A stretch of DNA of 42,422 nt. It comes from Oscillospiraceae bacterium (lineage in GTDB: Bacteria > Bacillota > Clostridia > Oscillospirales > Acutalibacteraceae). Each line of letters starts with the position of its first letter. Position 1 is the first letter of the stretch. The notes under the pieces are model-generated. The model had not been told where the DNA came from. It saw only the letters and a program-made list of their open reading frames with translations, and ran no database searches. Location: positions 1 to 42,422 of the forward strand of contig SVPV01000019.1 of assembly GCA_015065725.1 (NCBI GenBank). Reading direction: 5' to 3'. This document shows, one piece after another, positions 32,054-41,801 of the stretch. The position numbers were made by a program, and so were the translations under genes.

Positions 32054-33193
32054 ATGGAAGAAAGTTTTAACAACAAAGATTACGCTGATTATTTGATAGA
32101 GCTTGAAAAAAGTATTGCTAAGACTGACGAGTACGAGGCAAAAAGAGCCGAAAAAAGAAGAGCTTTATCGGCAGCTCAAAAACGGCGTAAAGAGCAAATA
32201 CTCCGCAGAAGAAAATTTATTTTACTTTTAACAACAGTTTTTCTCATTTTCACTTTGTCTATTGTGGGTATTGCAGTTTTGATATCGGACAGTAGTAGCA
32301 AAGTGGGTGACAACACGCCTACAAATGCTGATATCGGCGAAGTCAACAAAGCACCAAAAAAACCTGCTTACCCCTCTGTTACCAAAAAAACCTTAACCGT
32401 AAGTGAGAATTTTGACAGCCAGCATATCATAGTTATGAATGTAGAAGACCATTCTATTATGGCTATGCGTCAGCCGTTTGAACGTGCCTATCCCGCTTCT
32501 ACCACAAAGATAATGACCTTGCTTACAGCAGTAGATTATATAACCGATTACGACGATACCTTTACTATGACTTACGAAATAACCGACCCACTCTATGTAG
32601 CAGAGGCTACTGTAGCGGGTTTTGCTTCGGGCGAGGTTATAAACCTTAAGGATATGCTTTACGGTATAATTTTGCCGTCGGGCGGTGACGCATCTATTGG
32701 CATCGCCACAAAAATATCGGGTAGCGAGCAAGAGTTTGTTAAGCTTATGAACAAAAAGGCAAAATCGCTTGGATTAAAAGGCACCAACTTTACCAACTGC
32801 ACAGGTCTTTTTGATGAAAACCACTACACCACAGCGGCGGATATGGCGGTAATTTTATCGGAGGCTATTAAAAACCCTCTATGCAGAGAGATTCTTCAAA
32901 CTACTAAATATACAACAAAGCCCACCGAACAGCACCCTGAGGGACTTGAATTTCACTCTACATTGTTTAATTATATGTACGGCGATGAGCCTGACGGTGC
33001 CGAAATATTAGGCGGTAAAACAGGCTTTGTAAACGAGTCGGGCTATTGTATAGCCTCTTTTGGAAAAAAGGATGGCGGCAAGGAATATATAACAGTAAAT
33101 TTTGAGGCATCTTCAAAATGGCCTGCTTTTTATAACCAAATTGACCTTTATACCGCCTATGTAGGTGGAAAAAGTGTTTCAAACAATAGATAA
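32054..33193 (+). CDS. D-alanyl-D-alanine carboxypeptidase (DacF/PBP5-like)
   Basis: This roughly 379-residue penicillin-binding protein trims the terminal D-Ala of peptidoglycan stem peptides. It shows the SxxK motif S149-T-T-K152 in YPASTTKIMT and KTG in LGGKTGF. The second motif reads SGGDAS (Ser209), where SGN is usual, so the asparagine is missing. The N-terminus is a highly charged cytoplasmic segment (about 1-52), then one membrane helix (about 53-78), rather than a cleaved signal peptide. I chose ATG 32054; the TTG four codons earlier is unsupported. The C-terminal amphipathic anchor domain of PBP5 is not evident. Confidence 0.88.
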   Translation: MEESFNNKDYADYLIELEKSIAKTDEYEAKRAEKRRALSAAQKRRKEQILRRRKFILLLTTVFLIFTLSIVGIAVLISDSSSKVGDNTPTNADIGEVNKAPKKPAYPSVTKKTLTVSENFDSQHIIVMNVEDHSIMAMRQPFERAYPASTTKIMTLLTAVDYITDYDDTFTMTYEITDPLYVAEATVAGFASGEVINLKDMLYGIILPSGGDASIGIATKISGSEQEFVKLMNKKAKSLGLKGTNFTNCTGLFDENHYTTAADMAVILSEAIKNPLCREILQTTKYTTKPTEQHPEGLEFHSTLFNYMYGDEPDGAEILGGKTGFVNESGYCIASFGKKDGGKEYITVNFEASSKWPAFYNQIDLYTAYVGGKSVSNNR

Positions 33194-33202
33194 TAGATAA
33201 TT

Positions 33203-33242
33203 AAAAATGCGGTAAAGGGGAAATCCCCTTTACCGCATTTTA
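33203..33242. terminator. Bidirectional terminator
   Basis: AAAATGCGGTAAAGGGG pairs perfectly with its complement around AAAT, with A and T flanks on both sides. It serves the carboxypeptidase gene and the converging small membrane protein gene. Confidence 0.9.
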
Positions 33243-33260
33243 TTTTGCTATAAAACCTGT

Positions 33261-33500
33261 TTAACGGTTACATTTGCAAATTCCTATTACCAATACGGTA
33301 ATAAGCATTACAAGCAGTGATACCGCCAAAACAATTACTGCGGACAAAGCTCCTGTTATTGCAGTTGCAAATACCGCCCCAAGTATTATTCCTATTGTGG
33401 CAAGCAGAAACGCACCGAGAATTGCTGCCGCTATCCAAAAACAACAGCCACAGCGTCTAAAGCAGCCGCCGTTTTCTGTACAATCACTGTAATTATACAT
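33261..33500 (-). CDS. Small two-helix membrane protein with cysteine-rich N-terminus
   Basis: The 79-residue product has a short N-terminus with five cysteines (CTENGGCFRRCGCC), then two hydrophobic segments (about 22-46 and 50-73) and a terminal KCNR. A strong RBS (AAAGGAGG) precedes the ATG, and a terminator lies behind it, which supports a real gene. It is 75 bp downstream of the M18 peptidase gene on the same strand and may share its transcript. I do not recognise the family. Confidence 0.6.
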   Translation of the reverse strand: MYNYSDCTENGGCFRRCGCCFWIAAAILGAFLLATIGIILGAVFATAITGALSAVIVLAVSLLVMLITVLVIGICKCNR

Positions 33501-33575
33501 GTTTTCGCTTCCTCCTTTTTTGACCCTATCGTAAAGAATAGGTCAATACATTATACGAAGAAAGCAAAAGACTTG

Positions 33576-34967
33576 TTACTTCATAAATTCATACATGGCA
33601 CGGTAGCACATATAAACATCAAACTTTGCGGTAGTTTCAAACGGAGCGTGCATAGAAAGTACAGGCACGCCTAAATCCACAACGTCAACACCTAAATTTG
33701 CTATATACATAGCAACAGTGCCGCCGCCGCCCATATCAACCTTGCCAAGCTCACCCGTCTGCCAAACAATGCCTGCATTATCAAGCATAGCACGTACACT
33801 TGCAACATATTCAGCCGATGCATCCGACGTAGAGGATTTACCTCTAGCACCCGTATATTTTGTAACCACAACACCGTAATTAAGGCGTGAAGCATTGCGG
33901 CGTTCAAATACATCTTGGAAAGTAGGGTCAAGACCTGCATTAACATCGGCAGATAGGCAACGTGAATTTCGAAGTGCCACTGTGCCGTCGCCGCCCTGCA
34001 TTTTTGCTAAATCATATATAAAGAAGCGTAAAAAGTCAGAGTTTAGACCTGTGTTACCGTCCGAGCCGATTTCTTCCTTATCAGCAAGAATTGCAACAGC
34101 AGTTTTAAGGGGATTTTCTACATTCAAAATTGCCGTAAGTGCTGGGTATGCACACACCCTGTCGTCCTGACCGTAAGCACCTATCATAGAACTGTCAAAG
34201 CCTATGTCGCAAGCCTTAAAGGCAGGCACCATTTCTAGTTCTGCTGAAAGGAAATCCTCCTCGGTAATGCCGTATTTATCATTTAAAAACTTAATTATAT
34301 TAAGCTTTACAAGCTCACTTCCCTCATCACTCTTAAAGGGAAGACTGCCTATAAGAACATTAAGCTCTTCACCCTTTATGCCCTCACTTAAGGTACGCTT
34401 GCTCTGCTCGGCAGCTAAATGAGGCAACAAATCGTTAACTACAAACTTAGGCTCGTCGTCCTTTTCGCCTATGCAAACATCTATACGGCTGCCGTCCTTT
34501 AGTGCAAACACACCGTGCAGGCTAAGCGGTACTGTTGGCCACTGGTATTTTCTGATACCGCCGTAATAATGTGTTTTAAAAAGTGCAAGTTCAATTTCCT
34601 CATAAAGCGGATTGGGCTTTAAATCAAGACGGGGCGAGTCAATATGTGCTGCAGTTATATTAACACCGCTCTCAACACTTTCCTCACCTATAACCGCAAA
34701 GGCAACGGTTTTATCGCGGTTATTGACATAAACCTTATCGCCCGATTTATACTTTTTACCAATCTCCATTTCAACAAAGCCCTTGCTTTCCGCCATCTTT
34801 ATAGCGGCGGCAACTGCTTCACGCTCGGTTTTAGCGGTATCAAGAAAGCTTTTATAATCTTCACAGTAGTTTTGCATTTCTGAAAACGTACTGTCATCAA
34901 CCGACAAAAGACCGTTTTTACGGTTGTTAAAAAGCTTTTCCTTTAACTCCTTTACAGTATCACTCAT
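33576..34967 (-). CDS. M18 family aminopeptidase
   Basis: This 463-residue zinc aminopeptidase of the M18 (aspartyl aminopeptidase-like) family shows metal-site motifs AAHIDSPRLDLKPNPLY, YGQDDRVCAY, LADKEEIGSDGNTG, ADVNAGLDP and VPVLSMHAPFE in order. The enzyme is cytosolic and releases N-terminal residues, probably acidic or neutral. The gene overlaps coaE by 8 nt and closes the DUF951-prfA-tsaC-coaE series. Confidence 0.92.
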   Translation of the reverse strand: MSDTVKELKEKLFNNRKNGLLSVDDSTFSEMQNYCEDYKSFLDTAKTEREAVAAAIKMAESKGFVEMEIGKKYKSGDKVYVNNRDKTVAFAVIGEESVESGVNITAAHIDSPRLDLKPNPLYEEIELALFKTHYYGGIRKYQWPTVPLSLHGVFALKDGSRIDVCIGEKDDEPKFVVNDLLPHLAAEQSKRTLSEGIKGEELNVLIGSLPFKSDEGSELVKLNIIKFLNDKYGITEEDFLSAELEMVPAFKACDIGFDSSMIGAYGQDDRVCAYPALTAILNVENPLKTAVAILADKEEIGSDGNTGLNSDFLRFFIYDLAKMQGGDGTVALRNSRCLSADVNAGLDPTFQDVFERRNASRLNYGVVVTKYTGARGKSSTSDASAEYVASVRAMLDNAGIVWQTGELGKVDMGGGGTVAMYIANLGVDVVDLGVPVLSMHAPFETTAKFDVYMCYRAMYEFMK

Positions 34968-35544
34968 CCTTGTTTCCTCCGTTATCTAAAATTTCAAGAA
35001 ATTTAGCCTTAAATTCCTCTATGTTTCCATTGTTATAAATTATATAGTCGGCTTTAAGTTTGTAGAACTCGTCCGACTTGCCTGCATTTATACGAAGCTC
35101 GGCTTCCGTCTCTGTTATATTATCGCGGGATATAATTCTTTGCTTTCTTATTTTTTTATCAGCCAAAACAGCAACAGTAAGTTCACATTCGCTGTCTATA
35201 CCGCTTTCAAAAAGGGTGGGTGCGTCAAGCAACACCTTATCGGCTACAATATTCTCATTTACAAGCTTTACTATGTGGGGCAATAGGGTTTTATTTAAAA
35301 GCTCGGTGTTTTCTTTAGAGGAAAAGGCTATTTTCGCCAATTCCTTACGGTTTAGTGTGTCGTCGTTATTTAAAATTTCCTCACCAAAAGCCGCCACCAA
35401 GCACAAAAGTCCGTAACTGCCCTTCTCTGTAGCCTTTCGTGCTATAAGGTCACAGTTAATAACCTGATAACCCTCGGCTTTTGCCACCTCGGACACAAGA
35501 CTTTTACCCGAGCCTGTAGGCCCTGTAAGTCCTATTATTCTCAC
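34960..35544 (-). CDS. coaE: Dephospho-CoA kinase
   Basis: This 194-residue P-loop kinase performs the last step of coenzyme A synthesis, phosphorylating dephospho-CoA at the 3'-OH of ribose. The Walker A loop GPTGSGKS is at 8-15; the substrate motif INCDLIARKATEKGS and the LID-like KKIRKQRIISRDNITE region are present. The length is typical. It lies 23 bp after tsaC and overlaps the peptidase gene. Confidence 0.94.
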   Translation of the reverse strand: MRIIGLTGPTGSGKSLVSEVAKAEGYQVINCDLIARKATEKGSYGLLCLVAAFGEEILNNDDTLNRKELAKIAFSSKENTELLNKTLLPHIVKLVNENIVADKVLLDAPTLFESGIDSECELTVAVLADKKIRKQRIISRDNITETEAELRINAGKSDEFYKLKADYIIYNNGNIEEFKAKFLEILDNGGNKDE

Positions 35545-35567
35545 TTAACCGCCCCCTAACTTAAAAA

Positions 35568-36596
35568 TTAATGAAGTTCTATAATCTTAAATCCTGCAGC
35601 TCTTATAAGCCTGTTATATACCGCAAGACCAACACCTTTTTTGTCGGGTGCGTGTATATAAACAGTCTTAACTTTAAGACTGTCAACCTCACGCAAAACC
35701 GAAAAGAGATTATGTGCTAGAGTTTCGGGATTTTTTATACTGCCGTAGCTTAAATATTTTACCGAAAGATAATCTAAATCCTCATGGAAGCAAACGGCAA
35801 GACTGTCCTTTTTATTGTTTACAAAACTTGAAAATTTATCCACACTGCCCGACACTAAAACAGTTTCAGTCTTTGGGGCATAATGCTTGTACTTCATACC
35901 AGGCGATGCTACCTCTGCGTCCGCCTTAGGCTCGCTTAAAACGGCAGTATCTACAACTAAATCGGGCAATATTTTTAAAAGCTCTTCCACAGTAACACCG
36001 CCCGGTCTTAAAAGACGTGGTGGTTCTGTACAAAGGGTAACTACTGTAGATTCAAGTCCTACTTGGCACTCTTCCCCCATTATAACGGCATCAATTTTTC
36101 CGTCTAAATCGTTTAAAACGTGATACGGTGTAGTAGGACTCGGCGAACCCGAGGTATTAGCCGAGGGTGCCGCAAGCGGTAACCCTGAGCTTTTTATAAT
36201 ATCCCTTGCTACCTTGTCTGACGGCATACGCACCGCTACAGTATCAAGCCCTGCACTAACGCTTTTGGGGATTTTTTCGCCACGCTTTAGCACCATTGTA
36301 AATGGACCGGGCCAAAAGGCTTCGGCACATTTTCGGGCTTTATCATCAAAACCGTCGGTTATATCCGCTATCATATCAAGGTCTGATATATGCACTATAA
36401 GCGGATTATCCTGCGGTCTACCCTTAGCGGTGAATATTTTTTCTACCGCTTTTTCACAGTAGGCTGACGCCGCAAGTCCATAGACCGTTTCGGTAGGTAT
36501 TGCTACAATACCGCCGCTCTCTAGCAATTCTGCCGCACGGCTGATACTGTCTTCGTAACATTCGGCTGAAAGCTCCAACCTTTCGGTTTTCATCAT
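35568..36596 (-). CDS. tsaC: L-threonylcarbamoyladenylate synthase (Sua5/TsaC type)
   Basis: This 342-residue enzyme makes threonylcarbamoyl-AMP for the t6A37 modification of ANN-decoding tRNAs. The YrdC-like domain (about 10-205) shows GGIVAIPTETVYGLAA, KGRPQDNPLIVHI, TVAVRMPS and APSANTSGSPSPT, and is followed by the smaller Sua5 domain (about 235-342). The long two-domain form is Sua5-like. The start codon directly abuts the prfA stop, so translation is coupled. The other t6A genes (tsaB, tsaD, tsaE) are not here. Confidence 0.93.
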   Translation of the reverse strand: MMKTERLELSAECYEDSISRAAELLESGGIVAIPTETVYGLAASAYCEKAVEKIFTAKGRPQDNPLIVHISDLDMIADITDGFDDKARKCAEAFWPGPFTMVLKRGEKIPKSVSAGLDTVAVRMPSDKVARDIIKSSGLPLAAPSANTSGSPSPTTPYHVLNDLDGKIDAVIMGEECQVGLESTVVTLCTEPPRLLRPGGVTVEELLKILPDLVVDTAVLSEPKADAEVASPGMKYKHYAPKTETVLVSGSVDKFSSFVNNKKDSLAVCFHEDLDYLSVKYLSYGSIKNPETLAHNLFSVLREVDSLKVKTVYIHAPDKKGVGLAVYNRLIRAAGFKIIELH

Positions 36597-37673
36597 CTAT
36601 ACCTCTTCTTGATTTTTTAACGCTTCGGTGCGGTAATAGGTTATAAGTGAATCTACAACCTCGTCCAAATCGCCGTTCATTACCGAATCAAGCTTATAAA
36701 GGGTAAGACCTATTCTATGGTCGGTTACTCTGCCTTGTGGGAAATTGTAGGTTCTGATACGCTCACTTCTGTCACCCGTACCCACCTGTGAACGACGGTC
36801 GGATGCAATAGCCTCATCATGCTCACGTTGTGCCACATCAAAAAGACGGGCTCTTAAAATTCTTAATGCCTTATCCTTGTTTTTAAACTGACTACGCTCG
36901 TCCTGACACTCAACTACTGTGCCTGTAGGAATATGTGTTACACGAATAGCAGATGATGTTTTGTTAATGTGCTGACCGCCCGCACCGGAAGAACGGAATG
37001 TGTCAATTTTAAGGTCAGCAGGGTTGATTTCAAGCTCAACCTCGTCAGCCTCAGGCAAAACCGCTACCGTTACGGTAGAGGTGTGGATTCTTCCTTGTGT
37101 TTCGGTATCGGGAACACGCTGAACTCTATGCACGCCGCTCTCATACTTAAAGCGTGAATAGGCCCCACTTCCCTCAATCATAAAGCTTACTTCTTTATAT
37201 CCGCCAAGCTCTGTTTCACTTTCGTTGCTGACCTCAATATGCCAACCTTTTGACTCGGCATACATAGTGTACATACGGTAAAGCGAACCTGCAAAAAGTG
37301 CAGCCTCCTCACCGCCTGCACCGCCGCGAATTTCTACTATAACGTTTTTATCGTCGTTAGGATCCTTTGGTAATAAAAGAATTTTAAGCTCGGCAGAGGT
37401 TACTTCAATACTCTCCTTAGCTTCACGTAATTCTTCTTCAACAAGTTCCTTAAAATCCTTATCAAGACCACCGGCATCCAAAAGCTCAAGTGCTTCCTTT
37501 TCAGCGTTTACAGCCGCCGTATACTCACGGTATTTTTCTACTATAGGGGTAAGCTCGCTATGCTCTTTCATAAGATTTCTGAATCTTTCGTTATCAGAAA
37601 CCACCTCGGGACGAGTTAGCTGCATACCGATTTCCTCGTACCTCGCTTCTACTGTAACCAATTTTTCAAACAT
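36597..37673 (-). CDS. prfA: Peptide chain release factor 1
   Basis: This 358-residue class I release factor reads UAA and UAG. The catalytic GGQ is at 232-234 in [11 protein letters not shown], and the stop-codon-reading PxT tripeptide is PDT at 188-190 ([13 protein letters not shown]), which marks it as RF1 rather than RF2. The length matches the family. The start overlaps the DUF951 stop by one base. The methyltransferase gene prmC, often next to prfA, is not in the window. Confidence 0.96.
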   Translation of the reverse strand: MFEKLVTVEARYEEIGMQLTRPEVVSDNERFRNLMKEHSELTPIVEKYREYTAAVNAEKEALELLDAGGLDKDFKELVEEELREAKESIEVTSAELKILLLPKDPNDDKNVIVEIRGGAGGEEAALFAGSLYRMYTMYAESKGWHIEVSNESETELGGYKEVSFMIEGSGAYSRFKYESGVHRVQRVPDTETQGRIHTSTVTVAVLPEADEVELEINPADLKIDTFRSSGAGGQHINKTSSAIRVTHIPTGTVVECQDERSQFKNKDKALRILRARLFDVAQREHDEAIASDRRSQVGTGDRSERIRTYNFPQGRVTDHRIGLTLYKLDSVMNGDLDEVVDSLITYYRTEALKNQEEV

Positions 37674-37867
37674 TAATTTTTCTCCTCATCAATAGCTTTT
37701 ATGCTCTTTATGTTTTTTTCCGCCTTTGAACGCGGCAACATTATTTCGTGTCCGCACCCAGTACAGCGAAGCTTAAAATCCATACCAATACGAAGCACCT
37801 CAAAACAGAAGCTTCCGCAAGGGTGCTTTTTTTTCATTTTTAGGATATCTCCAACCTTTATATCCAT
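37673..37867 (-). CDS. DUF951 family zinc-ribbon-like protein
   Basis: The 64-residue protein matches DUF951: [28 protein letters not shown] near the start, then [18 protein letters not shown]. The cysteines in HPCG and CTGCG may bind a metal. It is widespread in Firmicutes and often near translation or chromosome genes; its role is unknown. It opens the operon that continues with prfA, with a sigma-A promoter at 37907-37935 and an RBS (GGAGGGC). Confidence 0.9.
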   Translation of the reverse strand: MDIKVGDILKMKKKHPCGSFCFEVLRIGMDFKLRCTGCGHEIMLPRSKAEKNIKSIKAIDEEKN

Positions 37868-37906
37868 TGACAGCCCTCCGCTAGTTGTGGTATATTTATA
37901 CTAGAT

Positions 37907-37935
37907 ATTATATTATAAATCAAATTGTCTGTAAA
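37907..37935 (-). promoter_or_regulatory. Promoter of the DUF951-prfA operon
   Basis: TTTACA (37930-37935) and TATAAT (37907-37912) are 17 bp apart on the minus strand, about 40 bp before the DUF951 start. Confidence 0.7.
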
Positions 37936-37971
37936 GGCAATATTTTTTAAGGTTTTAAATGGGGGATTTAT

Positions 37972-39108
37972 ATGAATTCTGTAAAGGTTCTGCACTGTGC
38001 CGACGTGCATATTGGTGCTTTGAGCGGTATTCTCGGCGAAAACGCCGCAAAAAGACGCTTTGAAACTCTTTTAACCTTTGAAAAAATAATATCGGAAGCT
38101 ATAGAACGCAAAGTTGACTTTTTGTTGATTTCGGGCGACCTTTTTGACAGTAATTCTATTGATAGCGAGCTTATTGACCGCACATTTGAGGCTTTTAAAA
38201 ACACAGGCGATATAAAGGTAATATATTGTGCGGGTAATCACGACCCACTAAACTCCACTTCCCCGTTTTTAACAAGAAACTTGCCCGAAAACCTTTATGT
38301 TTTAGGCACTGAAGACGAGTGTATAAGCTTTGCCGACAAAGGTGTTCGCATATACGGCCGTTCTTTTGAGGATAGCTCGCAGGTAGGCAAAAACCGCTTT
38401 AGCATAACTCCGCCCGATGACGATATAATTAACATTATGGTACTTCACGGTGAGCTTAAAAGTGATTTAAATTCACAGTATAACGCCATAACACCCGAGT
38501 TTGTAAAGTCGTCTAAAATGGACTATATCGCCCTTGGTCACGTGCATAAAAAAAGCGGAATTTTAAAGCTTGAGAATACTAGCTTTGCCTATTGCGGTTG
38601 CCCCGAGGGACAAGGCTTTGACGAGCTTGACGATAAAGGTGTATACATCGGTGAAATTAAAAAGCATTCAGCAGAACTTGAATTTTTGCCCGTATCAAAA
38701 AGACGTTATATTGAAGAAAATATTGATATTTCGGCACTTTCAAATTCTGCCGAAATAGCTGCCGAAATTATAAACAAATTAAAGCTTGCCTACGGTGAGG
38801 ATTACTCACAAAATCTTTATAAAATTATACTTGTAGGTGAGGTTGACGAAAATGTTATAATCTCCAAAGACGAGATATTAAGCAGACTCGACGACGAGCT
38901 TTATTTTGCAAAGCTCAAGGATAAGACCGAAATCCGCATTGATTTAGAGCTTTTAGCAAACGAGGTATCGCTAAAGGGTATTTTTACAAAAAATATGCTC
39001 TCGCTGATAGAAAAGGCAGAAAACAACGAGGAAAAGGAACGTCTTCGTGACGCTTTAAAGTTAGGTCTTACCGCTTTTAAAACGGAGGTTTTTTACAATG
39101 AAGATTAA
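37972..39108 (+). CDS. SbcD/Mre11-like exonuclease subunit (YhaO type)
   Basis: This 378-residue metallophosphoesterase shows the five nuclease motifs: CADVHIG (Asp10, His12), SGDLFDS, AGNHDP, VLHGE and LGHVHK. It is the manganese-dependent nuclease partner of the SMC-like ATPase encoded next, acting on DNA ends or related DNA repair. Its length and its partner make it closer to YhaO of Bacillus than to classical SbcD. The start is preceded by a GGGGG-rich RBS. It overlaps the following gene by 11 nt. Confidence 0.9.
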   Translation: MNSVKVLHCADVHIGALSGILGENAAKRRFETLLTFEKIISEAIERKVDFLLISGDLFDSNSIDSELIDRTFEAFKNTGDIKVIYCAGNHDPLNSTSPFLTRNLPENLYVLGTEDECISFADKGVRIYGRSFEDSSQVGKNRFSITPPDDDIINIMVLHGELKSDLNSQYNAITPEFVKSSKMDYIALGHVHKKSGILKLENTSFAYCGCPEGQGFDELDDKGVYIGEIKKHSAELEFLPVSKRRYIEENIDISALSNSAEIAAEIINKLKLAYGEDYSQNLYKIILVGEVDENVIISKDEILSRLDDELYFAKLKDKTEIRIDLELLANEVSLKGIFTKNMLSLIEKAENNEEKERLRDALKLGLTAFKTEVFYNED

Positions 39109-41455
39109 TAAAATTTACATTGCCGCCTTCGGTAAATTTAAGGATTACACAATAGATTTTAATGACGGTTTAAACGTAATTTACGGTCAAAACGAAAACG
39201 GTAAAACCACCCTTATGGCGTTTATAAAAATGATGTTTTACGGTTCGGGCAGAAACGCCGCACAGCTCTCACGTAATCCCCGCCTTAAATATAGCCCATG
39301 GAGTGGCGAAAAAATGGCAGGCAGAATCTTTTTCGAGCATGGCGGCACAAACTACTGCCTTGAAAGAGAGTTTTTAAAATCCGATAACACAGATAAGGTA
39401 CGCCTCACCAATACCGACCTTGGCACCACCGAAACAGTACCCTCTAATATAGGCACCCGTTTCTTTTCTATTAGTAGTGCCGCATTTGAAAGAACTGTGT
39501 TTATCGGCTCAACAGGTGCATTTTCTACCGATGAAGACGCTAACGGAGAGATAAATTCTAAGCTTTCAAACATAGCACTTACGGGCGACGAGGACACTTC
39601 TTATCAAATCGTGCTAAACCGCATTAATGACGCTAAATTAAAGCTTATGTCCAAAAGCGGAAAGGCAGGCAAATACGATAAGGGTAGGCTTCAGCTTACA
39701 GAGCTTAACAATGCTCTTTTGGTAGCACAGGAAAATGAAGCACGAAAATCTGCCCTTTATAACAGACTGGAAGAAATTAAGACTGAAAGTTTAGAGCTAT
39801 CACGTGAATATTCAGCAGTAAAACAAATTGTAGATAGCGAAAACGATATACGTAACCGCAAAAAATTAGAGGACTATTTGTCACTTAAAGCCGAGCTTGA
39901 CGAGTTGAACGCTAAAACCCGACTTAAAAACGGTGATATCTGCGACGAAACCTTTGTTAAAAAGATAGAGTTTTGCATTTCAAAAGCAGAACTGGAACTG
40001 CAAAAAATAAATGAATATAAAAATGAAATAAGTAAAATTGAGGATAGTATCACCCTTGCGGAAAATTCCAATGCCGATGAATTAACAAATAGAAAATCCA
40101 CCCTTGAAGCCGAGCTTTCAAACACGAAATCCACTTCCCTAGCACTTCAAGAAAATATTTCCGCAAAATCGGCACAGCTAGAAGCCGCACAAAATGAAAA
40201 TCACAAAGCAGCTCTCAAGAAAAAACCTTTCTCGCCAATTCTTTTGGTTGCAGCTTTGTTTGGTTTTTCTCTGACGGCACTGTTTTTCTTGCTTAAATTC
40301 CCCACTCTTGCAATAGTTTCTGCGGTTTTATCTGCTTTGTGTTTAGGCATCTGCTTTGTTATTCGCCCTGTCGACAAAAATGCATTAAAAAATGCTGAGC
40401 AAACGCTTTTAAATCTCCGTAACGAGCTTGCCGCCCTTAAAGACGAAGAAGCACTCAACAACAAAAAAGCCTATGAAATAAGCGAAGAGCTAAACCGAAT
40501 TTTAACCGTAATAAATAGCGATAGAGCCGTTGTTGAACATAGAAAACTAGCCCTTGATGAGCTGATTCTAAAACTCACCGCAGCCGAGGGCAAGTATTCT
40601 GCTGACTGCACCGAGCTTTTAAATGTTTTTGGGGAATACCGCCCCGCATCTAGTGCCGACGAGGTTAAGGCCGCCCTGCCCGAGCTTCAAGCAGATGCTG
40701 AAAAACTAAAACAGTTGAAACTAAAGCTTAAATATATAAGTGACGATTTAGGCGGAATTTCATACGAAACTGCCACAGAGAAGTTGGCTGCTCTGCCCAC
40801 AGATACTGTTAATATTTCCGAGGATTTTGAGGGCAAAAAGAGTGAACTTCAAGCTCTTAACGAAAAAATCACCACACTGAAAGCAGAATTTTCATCGATT
40901 AATACCGAGCTTAAAACCGCCTTTAAAAACAGCCCCGATTCACAAAGTATACAAAATGAAATCGACCAACTAAATACGGTTTTAGCTTCACAAAAATATT
41001 TTTGCGAGCTAGCTGACATTACCACCGCCGTGTTAGAAAAGAGCTTTGCCGAAATACGCCGTAGCTATGGCTCGGCTTTAGAAAAAAAGGCTCTTCTGAT
41101 ATTCGCAGAGCTTACCGATAATTCTTACGGAAATATGAGCATTTCAAAATCGCTTGATATTACGGTTGAAAAGGCAAACGATTTCGGCACAAAAGCACTT
41201 GAATATTTAAGTAACGGAACAGTAGACCAAGCCTATTTAAGCCTGCGGCTTGCCCTCTCTGAACTTATAAAAGGTGACGAAAGCTTACCTGTTTTCCTAG
41301 ACGACGTGCTTTGCCAGTATGACGATAAACGGGCAGAAACCGCACTTAAATTTTTAAAGGATTTTTCAACCGACAGCCAAGCAATTCTCTTCACCTGCCA
41401 TAATTCAATATGCGACTTGGCAAAATCAGAAAACATAACCGTACAGGAAATGTGA
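39098..41455 (+). CDS. SbcC/Rad50-like ATPase with central membrane helices (YhaN type)
   Basis: This 785-residue protein has an N-terminal ATPase half with Walker A GQNENGKTT at 30-38, long coiled coils (about 180-370 and 430-640) and a C-terminal half with an ABC-signature-like LSNGTVDQAYLSLRLAL and Walker B LPVFLDDVLCQYDD. Between the coiled coils (about 377-425) lie two strongly hydrophobic segments instead of a zinc hook, the mark of YhaN-type proteins, which suggests membrane attachment at the coiled-coil tip. It is shorter than SbcC (about 1,050). It works with the overlapping nuclease gene upstream. Confidence 0.88.
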   Translation: MKINKIYIAAFGKFKDYTIDFNDGLNVIYGQNENGKTTLMAFIKMMFYGSGRNAAQLSRNPRLKYSPWSGEKMAGRIFFEHGGTNYCLEREFLKSDNTDKVRLTNTDLGTTETVPSNIGTRFFSISSAAFERTVFIGSTGAFSTDEDANGEINSKLSNIALTGDEDTSYQIVLNRINDAKLKLMSKSGKAGKYDKGRLQLTELNNALLVAQENEARKSALYNRLEEIKTESLELSREYSAVKQIVDSENDIRNRKKLEDYLSLKAELDELNAKTRLKNGDICDETFVKKIEFCISKAELELQKINEYKNEISKIEDSITLAENSNADELTNRKSTLEAELSNTKSTSLALQENISAKSAQLEAAQNENHKAALKKKPFSPILLVAALFGFSLTALFFLLKFPTLAIVSAVLSALCLGICFVIRPVDKNALKNAEQTLLNLRNELAALKDEEALNNKKAYEISEELNRILTVINSDRAVVEHRKLALDELILKLTAAEGKYSADCTELLNVFGEYRPASSADEVKAALPELQADAEKLKQLKLKLKYISDDLGGISYETATEKLAALPTDTVNISEDFEGKKSELQALNEKITTLKAEFSSINTELKTAFKNSPDSQSIQNEIDQLNTVLASQKYFCELADITTAVLEKSFAEIRRSYGSALEKKALLIFAELTDNSYGNMSISKSLDITVEKANDFGTKALEYLSNGTVDQAYLSLRLALSELIKGDESLPVFLDDVLCQYDDKRAETALKFLKDFSTDSQAILFTCHNSICDLAKSENITVQEM

Positions 41456-41485
41456 TTAATAAATTAAAACGCCATATAAACACAC

Positions 41486-41527
41486 AACCCCGAGAGCAGA
41501 GGTGAACTTCTACTCTCGGGGTTTTTA
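41486..41527 (+). terminator. Terminator of the sbcDC-like operon
   Basis: AACCCCGAGAG pairs with CTCTCGGGGTT, extended inward by AGAGGTGAACTTCT, followed by TTTTT, about 30 bp behind the stop codon. Confidence 0.85.
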
Positions 41528-41537
41528 TCCGAATAAA

Positions 41538-41600
41538 ACAGCACTTTATAAAACGGTTAATTAACCCTATTGTGTTTGCAACGGCTATTTTATTATTCAT
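41538..41600 (-). pseudogene. Truncated coding fragment, copy 1 of the IAVANT family
   Basis: From ATG 41598-41600 the minus strand reads MNNKIAVANTIGLINRFIKCC, then passes into the terminator hairpin of the neighbouring operon, so the rest is lost. The 17 codons from IAV to CC match copy 2 (42343-42393) at 46 of 51 bases, and all five changes are in third codon positions. That shows the minus frame was coding when the copies diverged. The frame continues open into the sbcC-like gene, but that part is clearly not coding. I do not recognise the family. Confidence 0.5.
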
Positions 41601-41801
41601 AAAAAAAGATTGTTTAATTTACTAGTTGAGTAATACTATATTATATATTGGTGTCTTTATAAGTATTTATCAATACTGTGTGGTAAATGTTCTAAAAATA
41701 TTATTGTTAGATATAAGAAATAAACATCAAAATTTTAAGAATTGCACTTTAAACGTACAATATATTATGTAGAGATATTAAATAATTTCAGAAAGGGGTA
41801 G

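Noticed and set aside
41391-41600. A complete 69-codon minus-strand gene here
   Set aside because: Only the first 21 codons match the related copy at 42343-42393; the remainder is terminator and the antisense of the sbcC-like gene, so I report a truncated fragment.
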